A DNA stretch of 64,000 nucleotides from Apoderus coryli (Eukaryota; Arthropoda; Insecta; Coleoptera; Attelabidae): positions 2,335,834 through 2,399,833 of the forward strand of contig OU452213.1 of the NCBI GenBank assembly GCA_911728435.2, read 5' to 3'. The notes below the pieces were generated by a model that made no database searches, was not told the origin of the DNA, and saw nothing but the letters and a program-made list of their open reading frames with translations. This document shows, in pieces, positions 36,301 to 48,300 of this stretch (within the stretch, counting starts at the first letter, position 1; every line of letters starts with the position of its first letter). Both the position numbers and the translations under genes were made by a program.

Positions 36301-39300
36301 AAAGTTGCATCCAAATCTTCTTGTGCTCTCAAAGGAAAACATAAATCAAGTCTAATTTTTTAAGACGATGGATTTTGAAAAACATGATTTTGAAAATTGT
36401 CGAGAGCTAAGTTAATTTTAGTTCTATTGTAGACGCTGATATCTCATTTTTTTAAGAAAAGAAGGATCTTTTAAGGAAATTTGACTACAATTAAACAGGG
36501 TGGTCCAAAAAAGTTGCAGCAGCTTTTGAACTTTACCAATGTTTGATTATGTCCACCATCTTGAATTTTTTTGAAATGTCAAAAAAGTTAATTTCATACG
36601 ATAGCCTAATAATTTATCTTTTAATCAAGGCTAAAACCAGGTAATTGCATTAAATATTTTAGAACAAAAAATTACAAAGGAAAACATAAATCGAGTATAA
36701 TTTTTTAAAACGTTGAATTTTGAAAAACATGATTTTGAAAATTGTCGAGAGCTAAGTTAATTTTAGTTCTATTCTAGACGCTGATCTCTCATTTTTTTAA
36801 GAAAAGAAAGATCTTTTAAAAAAATTTGACTACAGTTAAACAGGGTGGTCCAAAAAAGTTGCAGCAGCTTTTGAACTTTACCAATGTTTGATTATGTCCA
36901 CCATCTTGAATTTTTTTGAAATGTCAAAAAAGTTAATTTCATTCGATAGCCTAATAATTTATCTTTTAAACAAGGCTAAAACCAGGTAATTGCATTAAAT
37001 ATTTTAGAACAAAAAATTACAAAGGAAAACATAAATCAAGTATAATTTTTTAAAACGATGAATTTTGAAAAACATGATTTTGAAAATTGTCGTGAGCTAA
37101 GTTAATTTTAGTTCTATTGTAGACGCTGATGTCTCATTTTTTTAAGAAAAGAAAGATCTTTCAAGGAAATTTGATTACAGTTAAACAGGGTGGTCCAAAA
37201 AAGTTGCAGCAGCATTTGAACTTTACCAATGTTTGATTATGTCCACCATCTTGAATTTTTTTGAAATGTCAAAAAGGTTAATTTCATTCGATAGCCTAAT
37301 AATTTATCTTTTAAACAAGGCTAAAACCACGTAATTGCATTAAATATTTTACAACAAAAAATTACAAAGGAAAACATAAATCGAGTATAATTTTTTAAAA
37401 CGTTGAATTTTGAAAAACATGATTTCGAAAATTGTCAAGAGCTAAGTTAATTTTAGTTCTATTGTAGACGCTGATATCTCATTTTTTTAAGAAAAGAAAG
37501 ATCTTTCAAGGAAATTTGATTACAGTTAAACAGGGTGGTCCAAAAAAGTTGCAGCAGCTTTTGAACTTTACCAATGTTTGATTATGTCCACCATCTTGAA
37601 TTTTTTTGAAATGTCAAAAAAGTTAATTTCATACGATAGCCTAATAATTTATCTTTTAATCAAGGCTAAAACCAGGTAATTGCATTAAATATTTTAGAAC
37701 AAAAAATTACAAAGGAAAACATAAATCGAGTATAATTTTTTAAAACGTTGAATTTTGAAAAACATGATTTTGAAAATTGTCGAGAGCTAAGTTAATTTTA
37801 GTTCTATTCTAGACGCTGATCTCTCATTTTTTTAAGAAAAGAAAGATCTTTTAAAAAAATTTGACTACAGTTAAACAGGGTGATCCAAAAAAGTTGCAGC
37901 AGCTTTTGAACTTTACCAATGTTTGATTATGTCCACCATCTTGAATTTTTTTGAAATGTCAAAAAAGTTAATTTTATTCGATAGCCTAATAATTTATCTT
38001 TTAAACAAGGCTAAAACCACGTAATTGCATTAAATATTTTTTTAACAAAAAATTACAAAGGAAAACATAAATCAAGTATAATTTTTTAAAACGATGAATT
38101 TTGAAAAACATGATTTTGAAAATTGTCGAGAGCTAAGTTAATTTTAGTTCTATTGTAGACGCTGATATCTCATTTTTTTAAGAAAAGAAGGATCTTTAAA
38201 GGAAATTTGACTACAGTTAAACAGGGTGGTCCAAAAAAGTTGCAGCAGCATTTGAACTTTACCAATGTTTGATTATGTCCACCATCTTGAATTTTTTTGA
38301 AATGTCAAAAAAGTTAATTTTATTCGATAGCCTAATAATTTATCTTTTAAACAAGGCTAAAACCACGTAATTGCATAAAAATATTTTACAACAAAAAATT
38401 ACAAAGGAAAACATAAATCAAGTATAATTTTTTAAAACGATGAATTTTGAAAAACATGATTTTGAAAATTGTCGAGAGCTAAGTTAATTTTAGTGCTATT
38501 GTAGACGCTGATCTCTCATTTTTTTAAGAAAAGAAAGATCTTTTAAAAAAATTTGACTACAGTTAAACAGGGTGGTCCAAAAAAGTTGCAGCAGCTTTTG
38601 AACTTTACCAATGTTTGATTATGTCCACCATCTTGAATTTTTTTGAAATGTCAAAAAAGTTAATTTTATTCGATAGCCTAATAATTTATCTTTTAAACAA
38701 GGCTAAAACCAGGTAATTGCATTAAATATTTTTCAACAAAAAATTACAAAGGAAAACATAAATCAAGTATAATTTTTTAAAACGATGAATTTTGAAAAAC
38801 ATGATTTTGAAAATTGTCGAGAGCTAAGTTAATTTTAGTTCTATTGTAGACGCTGATATCTCATTTTTTTAAGAAAAGAAGGATCTTTAAAGGAAATTTG
38901 ACTACAGTTAAACAGGGTGGTCCAAAAAAGTTGCAGCAGCATTTGAACTTTACCAATGTTTGATTATGTCCACCATCTTGAATTTTTTTGAAATGTCAAA
39001 AAAGTTAATTTTATTCGATAGCCTAATAATTTATCTTTTAAACAAGGCTAAAACCACGTAATTGCATAAAAATATTTTACAACAAAAAATTACAAAGGAA
39101 AACATAAATCAAGTATAATTTTTTAAAACGATGAATTTTGAAAAACATGATTTTGAAAATTGTCGTGAGCTAAGTTAATTTTAGTTCTATTGTAGACGCT
39201 GATGTCTCATTTTTTTAAGAAAAGAAAGATCTTTTAAGGAAATTTGACTACAGTTAAACAGGGTGGTCCAAAAAAGTTGCAGCAGCATTTGAACTTTACC

Positions 39301-42300
39301 AATGTTTGATTATGTCCACCATCTTGAATTTTTTTGAAATGTCAAAAAGGTTAATTTCATTCGATAGCCTAATAATTTATCTTTTAAACAAGGCTAAAAC
39401 CACGTAATTGCATTAAATATTTTAGAACAAAAAATTACAAAGGAAAACATAAATCAAGTATAATTTTTTAAAACGATGAATTTTGAAAAACATGATTTTG
39501 AAAATTGTCGAGAGCTAAGTTAATTTTAGTGCTATTGTAGACGCTGATCTCTCATTTTTTTAAGAAATGAAAGATCTTTTAAAAAAATTTGACTACAGTT
39601 AAACAGGGTGGTCCAAAAAAGTTGCAGCAGCTTTTGAACTTTACCAATGTTTGATTATGTCCACCATCTTGAATTTTTTTGAAATGTCAAAAAAGTTAAT
39701 TTTATTCGATAGCCTAATAATTTATCTTTTAAACAAGGCTAAAACCACGTAATTGCATAAAAATATTTTACAACAAAAAATTACAAAGGAAAACATAAAT
39801 CAAGTATAATTTTTTAAAACGATGAATTTTGAAAAACATGATTTTGAAAATTGTCGAGAGCTAAGTTAATTTTAGTGCTATTGTAGACGCTGATCTCTCA
39901 TTTTTTTAAGAAAAGAAAGATCTTTTAAAAAAATTTGACTACAGTTAAACAGGGTGGTCCAAAAAAGTTGCAGCAGCTTTTGAACTTTACCAATGTTTGA
40001 TTATGTCCACCATCTTGAATTTTTTTGAAATGTCAAAAAAGTTAATTTTATTCGATAGCCTAATAATTTATCTTTTAAACAAGGCTAAAACCACGTAATT
40101 GCATAAAAATATTTTACAACAAAAAATTACAAAGGAAAACATAAATCAAGTATAATTTTTTAAAACGATGAATTTTGAAAAACATGATTTTGAAAATTGT
40201 CGAGAGCTAAGTTAATTTTAGTGCTATTGTAGACGCTGATCTCTCATTTTTTTAAGAAAAGAAAGATCTTTTAAAAAAATTTGACTACAGTTAAACAGGG
40301 TGGTCCAAAAAAGTTGCAGCAGCTTTTGAACTTTACCAATGTTTGATTATGTCCACCATCTTGAATTTTTTTGAAATGTCAAAAAAGTTAATTTCATTCG
40401 ATAGCCTAATAATTTATCTTTTAAACAAGGCTAAAACCAGGTAATTGCATTAAATATTTTAGAACAAAAAATTACAAAGGAAAACATAAATCAAGTATAA
40501 TTTTTTAAAACGATGAATTTTGAAAAACATGATTTTGAAAATTGTCGTGAGCTAAGTTAATTTTAGTTCTATTGTAGACGCTGATGTCTCATTTTTTTAA
40601 GAAAAGAAAGATCTTTCAAGGAAATTTGATTACAGTTAAACAGGGTGGTCCAAAAAAGTTGCAGCAGCATTTGAACTTTACCAATGTTTGATTATGTCCA
40701 CCATCTTGAATTTTTTTGAAATGTCAAAAAGGTTAATTTCATTCGATAGCCTAATAATTTATCTTTTAAACAAGGCTAAAACCACGTAATTGCATTAAAT
40801 ATTTTACAACAAAAAATTACAAAGGAAAACATAAATCGAGTATAATTTTTTAAAACGTTGAATTTTGAAAAACATGATTTCGAAAATTGTCAAGAGCTAA
40901 GTTAATTTTAGTTCTATTGTAGACGCTGATATCTCATTTTTTTAAGAAAAGAAAAATCTTTCAAGGAAATTTGATTACAGTTAAACAGGGTGGTCCAAAA
41001 AAGTTGCAGCAGCTTTTGAACTTTACCAATGTTTGATTATGTCCACCATCTTGAATTTTTTTGAAATGTCAAAAAAGTTAATTTCATACGATAGCCTAAT
41101 AATTTATCTTTTAATCAAGGCTAAAACCAGGTAATTGCATTAAATATTTTAGAACAAAAAATTACAAAGGAAAACATAAATCGAGTATAATTTTTTAAAA
41201 CGTTGAATTTTGAAAAACATGATTTTGAAAATTGTCGAGAGCTAAGTTAATTTTAGTTCTATTCTAGACGCTGATCTCTCATTTTTTTAAGAAAAGAAAG
41301 ATCTTTTAAAAAAATTTGACTACAGTTAAACAGGGTGGTCCAAAAAAGTTGCAGCAGCTTTTGAACTTTACCAATGTTTGATTATGTCCACCATCTTGAA
41401 TTTTTTTGAAATGTCAAAAAAGTTAATTTTATTCGATAGCCTAATAATTTATCTTTTAAACAAGGCTAAAACCACGTAATTGCATTAAATATTTTTTTAA
41501 CAAAAAATTACAAAGGAAAACATAAATCAAGTATAATTTTTTAAAACGATGAATTTTGAAAAACATGATTTTGAAAATTGTCGAGAGCTAAGTTAATTTT
41601 AGTTCTATTGTAGACGCTGATATCTCATTTTTTTAAGAAAAGAAGGATCTTTAAAGGAAATTTGACTACAGTTAAACAGGGTGGTCCAAAAAAGTTGCAG
41701 CAGCATTTGAACTTTACCAATGTTTGATTATGTCCACCATCTTGAATTTTTTTGAAATGTCAAAAAAGTTAATTTTATTCGATAGCCTAATAATTTATCT
41801 TTTAAACAAGGCTAAAACCACGTAATTGCATAAAAATATTTTACAACAAAAAATTACAAAGGAAAACATAAATCAAGTATAATTTTTTAAAACGATGAAT
41901 TTTGAAAAACATGATTTTGAAAATTGTCGAGAGCTAAGTTAATTTTAGTGCTATTGTAGACGCTGATCTCTCATTTTTTTAAGAAAAGAAAGATCTTTTA
42001 AAAAAATTTGACTACAGTTAAACAGGGTGGTCCAAAAAAGTTGCAGCAGCTTTTGAACTTTACCAATGTTTGATTATGTCCACCATCTTGAATTTTTTTG
42101 AAATGTCAAAAAAGTTAATTTTATTCGATAGCCTAATAATTTATCTTTTAAACAAGGCTAAAACCAGGTAATTGCATTAAATATTTTAGAACAAAAAATT
42201 ACAAAGGAAAACATAAATCAAGTATAATTTTTTAAAACGATGAATTTTGAAAAACATGATTTTGAAAATTGTCGAGAGCTAAGTTAATTTTAGTGCTATT

Positions 42301-45300
42301 GTAGACGCTGATCTCTCATTTTTTTAAGAAAAGAAAGATCTTTTAAAAAAATTTGACTACAGTTAAACAGGGTGGTCCAAAAAAGTTGCAGCAGCATTTG
42401 AACTTTACCAATGTTTGATTATGTCCACCATCTTGAATTTTTTTGAAATGTCAAAAAGGTTAATTTCATTCGATAGCCTAATAATTTATCTTTTAAACAA
42501 GGCTAAAACCACGTAATTGCATTAAATATTTTAGAACAAAAAATTACAAAGGAAAACATAAATCAAGTATAATTTTTTAAAACGATGAATTTTGAAAAAC
42601 ATGATTTTGAAAATTGTCGAGAGCTAAGTTAATTTTAGTGCTATTGTAGACGCTGATCTCTCATTTTTTTAAGAAAAGAAAGATCTTTTAAAAAAATTTG
42701 ACTACAGTTAAACAGGGTGGTCCAAAAAAGTTGCAGCAGCTTTTGAACTTTACCAATGTTTGATTATGTCCACCATCTTGAATTTTTTTGAAATGTCAAA
42801 AAAGTTAATTTTATTCGATAGCCTAATAATTTATCTTTTAAACAAGGCTAAAACCACGTAATTGCATAAAAATATTTTACAACAAAAAATTACAAAGGAA
42901 AACATAAATCAAGTATAATTTTTTAAAACGATGAATTTTGAAAAACATGATTTTGAAAATTGTCGAGAGCTAAGTTAATTTTAGTGCTATTGTAGACGCT
43001 GATCTCTCATTTTTTTAAGAAAAGAAAGATCTTTTAAAAAAATTTGACTACAGTTAAACAGGGTGGTCCAAAAAAGTTGCAGCAGCTTTTGAACTTTACC
43101 AATGTTTGATTATGTCCACCATCTTGAATTTTTTTGAAATGTCAAAAAAGTTAATTTCATTCGATAGCCTAATAATTTATCTTTTAAACAAGGCTAAAAC
43201 CAGGTAATTGCATTAAATATTTTAGAACAAAAAATTACAAAGGAAAACATAAATCAAGTATAATTTTTTAAAACGATGAATTTTGAAAAACATGATTTTG
43301 AAAATTGTCGTGAGCTAAGTTAATTTTAGTTCTATTGTAGACGCTGATGTCTCATTTTTTTAAGAAAAGAAAGATCTTTCAAGGAAATTTGATTACAGTT
43401 AAACAGGGTGGTCCAAAAAAGTTGCAGCAGCATTTGAACTTTACCAATGTTTGATTATGTCCACCATCTTGAATTTTTTTGAAATGTCAAAAAGGTTAAT
43501 TTCATTCGATAGCCTAATAATTTATCTTTTAAACAAGGCTAAAACCACGTAATTGCATTAAATATTTTACAACAAAAAATTACAAAGGAAAACATAAATC
43601 GAGTATAATTTTTTAAAACGTTGAATTTTGAAAAACATGATTTCGAAAATTGTCAAGAGCTAAGTTAATTTTAGTTCTATTGTAGACGCTGATATCTCAT
43701 TTTTTTAAGAAAAGAAAAATCTTTCAAGGAAATTTGATTACAGTTAAACAGGGTGGTCCAAAAAAGTTGCAGCAGCTTTTGAACTTTACCAATGTTTGAT
43801 TATGTCCACCATCTTGAATTTTTTTGAAATGTCAAAAAAGTTAATTTCATACGATAGCCTAATAATTTATCTTTTAATCAAGGCTAAAACCAGGTAATTG
43901 CATTAAATATTTTAGAACAAAAAATTACAAAGGAAAACATAAATCGAGTATAATTTTTTAAAACGTTGAATTTTGAAAAACATGATTTTGAAAATTGTCG
44001 AGAGCTAAGTTAATTTTAGTTCTATTCTAGACGCTGATCTCTCATTTTTTTAAGAAAAGAAAGATCTTTTAAAAAAATTTGACTACAGTTAAACAGGGTG
44101 GTCCAAAAAAGTTGCAGCAGCTTTTGAACTTTACCAATGTTTGATTATGTCCACCATCTTGAATTTTTTTGAAATGTCAAAAAAGTTAATTTTATTCGAT
44201 AGCCTAATAATTTATCTTTTAAACAAGGCTAAAACCACGTAATTGCATTAAATATTTTTTTAACAAAAAATTACAAAGGAAAACATAAATCAAGTATAAT
44301 TTTTTAAAACGATGAATTTTGAAAAACATGATTTTGAAAATTGTCGAGAGCTAAGTTAATTTTAGTTCTATTGTAGACGCTGATATCTCATTTTTTTAAG
44401 AAAAGAAGGATCTTTAAAGGAAATTTGACTACAGTTAAACAGGGTGGTCCAAAAAAGTTGCAGCAGCATTTGAACTTTACCAATGTTTGATTATGTCCAC
44501 CATCTTGAATTTTTTTGAAATGTCAAAAAAGTTAATTTTATTCGATAGCCTAATAATTTATCTTTTAAACAAGGCTAAAACCACGTAATTGCATAAAAAT
44601 ATTTTACAACAAAAAATTACAAAGGAAAACATAAATCAAGTATAATTTTTTAAAACGATGAATTTTGAAAAACATGATTTTGAAAATTGTCGAGAGCTAA
44701 GTTAATTTTAGTGCTATTGTAGACGCTGATCTCTCATTTTTTTAAGAAAAGAAAGATCTTTTAAAAAAATTTGACTACAGTTAAACAGGGTGGTCCAAAA
44801 AAGTTGCAGCAGCTTTTGAACTTTACCAATGTTTGATTATGTCCACCATCTTGAATTTTTTTGAAATGTCAAAAAAGTTAATTTTATTCGATAGCCTAAT
44901 AATTTATCTTTTAAACAAGGCTAAAACCAGGTAATTGCATTAAATATTTTAGAACAAAAAATTACAAAGGAAAACATAAATCAAGTATAATTTTTTAAAA
45001 CGATGAATTTTGAAAAACATGATTTTGAAAATTGTCGAGAGCTAAGTTAATTTTAGTGCTATTGTAGACGCTGATCTCTCATTTTTTTAAGAAAAGAAAG
45101 ATCTTTTAAAAAAATTTGACTACAGTTAAACAGGGTGGTCCAAAAAAGTTGCAGCAGCATTTGAACTTTACCAATGTTTGATTATGTCCACCATCTTGAA
45201 TTTTTTTGAAATGTCAAAAAGGTTAATTTCATTCGATAGCCTAATAATTTATCTTTTAAACAAGGCTAAAACCACGTAATTGCATTAAATATTTTAGAAC

Positions 45301-48300
45301 AAAAAATTACAAAGGAAAACATAAATCAAGTATAATTTTTTAAAACGATGAATTTTGAAAAACATGATTTTGAAAATTGTCGAGAGCTAAGTTAATTTTA
45401 GTGCTATTGTAGACGCTGATCTCTCATTTTTTTAAGAAAAGAAAGATCTTTTAAAAAAATTTGACTACAGTTAAACAGGGTGGTCCAAAAAAGTTGCAGC
45501 AGCTTTTGAACTTTACCAATGTTTGATTATGTCCACCATCTTGAATTTTTTTGAAATGTCAAAAAAGTTAATTTTATTCGATAGCCTAATAATTTATCTT
45601 TTAAACAAGGCTAAAACCACGTAATTGCATAAAAATATTTTACAACAAAAAATTACAAAGGAAAACATAAATCAAGTATAATTTTTTAAAACGATGAATT
45701 TTGAAAAACATGATTTTGAAAATTGTCGAGAGCTAAGTTAATTTTAGTGCTATTGTAGACGCTGATCTCTCATTTTTTTAAGAAAAGAAAGATCTTTTAA
45801 AAAAATTTGACTACAGTTAAACAGGGTGGTCCAAAAAAGTTGCAGCAGCTTTTGAACTTTACCAATGTTTGATTATGTCCACCATCTTGAATTTTTTTGA
45901 AATGTCAAAAAAGTTAATTTTATTCGATAGCCTAATAATTTATCTTTTAAACAAGGCTAAAACCACGTAATTGCATAAAAATATTTTACAACAAAAAATT
46001 ACAAAGGAAAACATAAATCAAGTATAATTTTTTAAAACGATGAATTTTGAAAAACATGATTTTGAAAATTGTCGAGAGCTAAGTTAATTTTAGTGCTATT
46101 GTAGACGCTGATCTCTCATTTTTTTAAGAAAAGAAAGATCTTTTAAAAAAATTTGACTACAGTTAAACAGGGTGGTCCAAAAAAGTTGCAGCAGCTTTTG
46201 AACTTTACCAATGTTTGATTATGTCCACCATCTTGAATTTTTTTGAAATGTCAAAAAAGTTAATTTTATTCGATAGCCTAATAATTTATCTTTTAAACAA
46301 GGCTAAAACCAGGTAATTGCATTAAATATTTTAGAACAAAAAATTACAAAGGAAAACATAAATCAAGTATAATTTTTTAAAACGATGAATTTTGAAAAAC
46401 ATGATTTTGAAAATTGTCGTGAGCTAAGTTAATTTTAGTTCTATTGTAGACGCTGATGTCTCATTTTTTTAAGAAAAGAAAGATCTTTTAAGGAAATTTG
46501 ACTACAGTTAAACAGGGTGGTCCAAAAAAGTTGCAGCAGCATTTGAACTTTACCAATGTTTGATTATGTCCACCATCTTGAATTTTTTTGAAATGTCAAA
46601 AAGGTTAATTTCATTCGATAGCCTAATAATTTATCTTTTAAACAAGGCTAAAACCACGTAATTGCATTAAATATTTTACAACAAAAAATTACAAAGGAAA
46701 ACATAAATCGAGTATAATTTTTTAAAACGTTGAATTTTGAAAAACATGATTTCGAAAATTGTCAAGAGCTAAGTTAATTTTAGTTCTATTGTAGACGCTG
46801 ATATCTCATTTTTTTAAGAAAAGAAAGATCTTTCAAGGAAATTTGACTACAGTTAAACAGGGTGGTCCAAAAAAGTTGCAGCAGCATTTGAACTTTACCA
46901 ATGTTTGATTATGTCCACCATCTTGAATTTTTTTGAAATGTCAAAAAAGTTAATTTTATTCGATAGCCTAATAATTTATCTTTTAAACAAGGCTAAAACC
47001 ACGTAATTGCATAAAAATATTTTACAACAAAAAATTACAAAGGAAAACATAAATCAAGTATAATTTTTTAAAACGATGAATTTTGAAAAACATGATTTTG
47101 AAAATTGTCGAGAGCTAAGTTAATTTTAGTGCTATTGTAGACGCTGATCTCTCATTTTTTTAAGAAAAGAAAGATCTTTTAAAAAAATTTGACTACAGTT
47201 AAACAGGGTGGTCCAAAAAAGTTGCAGCAGCATTTGAACTTTACCAATGTTTGATTATGTCCACCATCTTGAATTTTTTTGAAATGTCAAAAAAGTTAAT
47301 TTTATTCGATAGCCTAATAATTTATCTTTTAAACAAGGCTAAAACCACGTAATTGCATAAAAATATTTTACAACAAAAAATTACAAAGGAAAACATAAAT
47401 CAAGTATAATTTTTTAAAACGATGAATTTTGAAAAACATGATTTTGAAAATTGTCGAGAGCTAAGTTAATTTTAGTGCTATTGTAGACGCTGATCTCTCA
47501 TTTTTTTAAGAAAAGAAAGATCTTTTAAAAAAATTTGACTACAGTTAAACAGGGTGGTCCAAAAAAGTTGCAGCAGCTTTTGAACTTTACCAATGTTTGA
47601 TTATGTCCACCATCTTGAATTTTTTTGAAATGTCAAAAAAGTTAATTTTATTCGATAGCCTAATAATTTATCTTTTAAACAAGGCTAAAACCAGGTAATT
47701 GCATTAAATATTTTAGAACAAAAAATTACAAAGGAAAACATAAATCAAGTATAATTTTTTAAAACGATGAATTTTGAAAAACATGATTTTGAAAATTGTC
47801 GTGAGCTAAGTTAATTTTAGTTCTATTGTAGACGCTGATGTCTCATTTTTTTAAGAAAAGAAAGATCTTTTAAGGAAATTTGACTACAGTTAAACAGGGT
47901 GGTCCAAAAAAGTTGCAGCAGCATTTGAACTTTACCAATGTTTGATTATGTCCACCATCTTAAATTTTTTTGAAATGTCAAAAAGGTTAATTTCATTCGA
48001 TAGCCTAATAATTTATCTTTTAAACAAGACTAAAACCACGTAATTGCATTAAATATTTTACAAAACAAAAAATTACAAAGGAAAACATAAATCGAGTATA
48101 ATTTTGTAAACTGATGAATTTTGAAAAACATGATTTTGAAAATTGTCGAGAGCTAAGTTAATTTTAGTTCTATTGTAGACGCTGATATCACATTTTTTTA
48201 AGAAAAGGAGGATCTTTTAAGGAAATTTAACTACAGTTAAACAGGGTGGTCCAAAAAAGTTGCAGCAGCTTTTGAACTTTACCAATGTTTGATTATGATT

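Larger units (their letters stand above)
35461..36330. other. Unique spacer between the two opposed satellite arms
   Basis: About 870 bp not belonging to the 345-bp unit. It includes a dispersed repeat fragment (35728-35850, related to 53687-53845) and ends in the hairpin at 36288-36312. It would form the loop of the predicted hairpin transcript. Confidence 0.7.

Noticed and set aside
35472..36344. Open frames of 62-95 codons in the spacer between satellite arms
   Set aside because: No domain similarity; part overlaps a dispersed repeat also found at 53687-53845.
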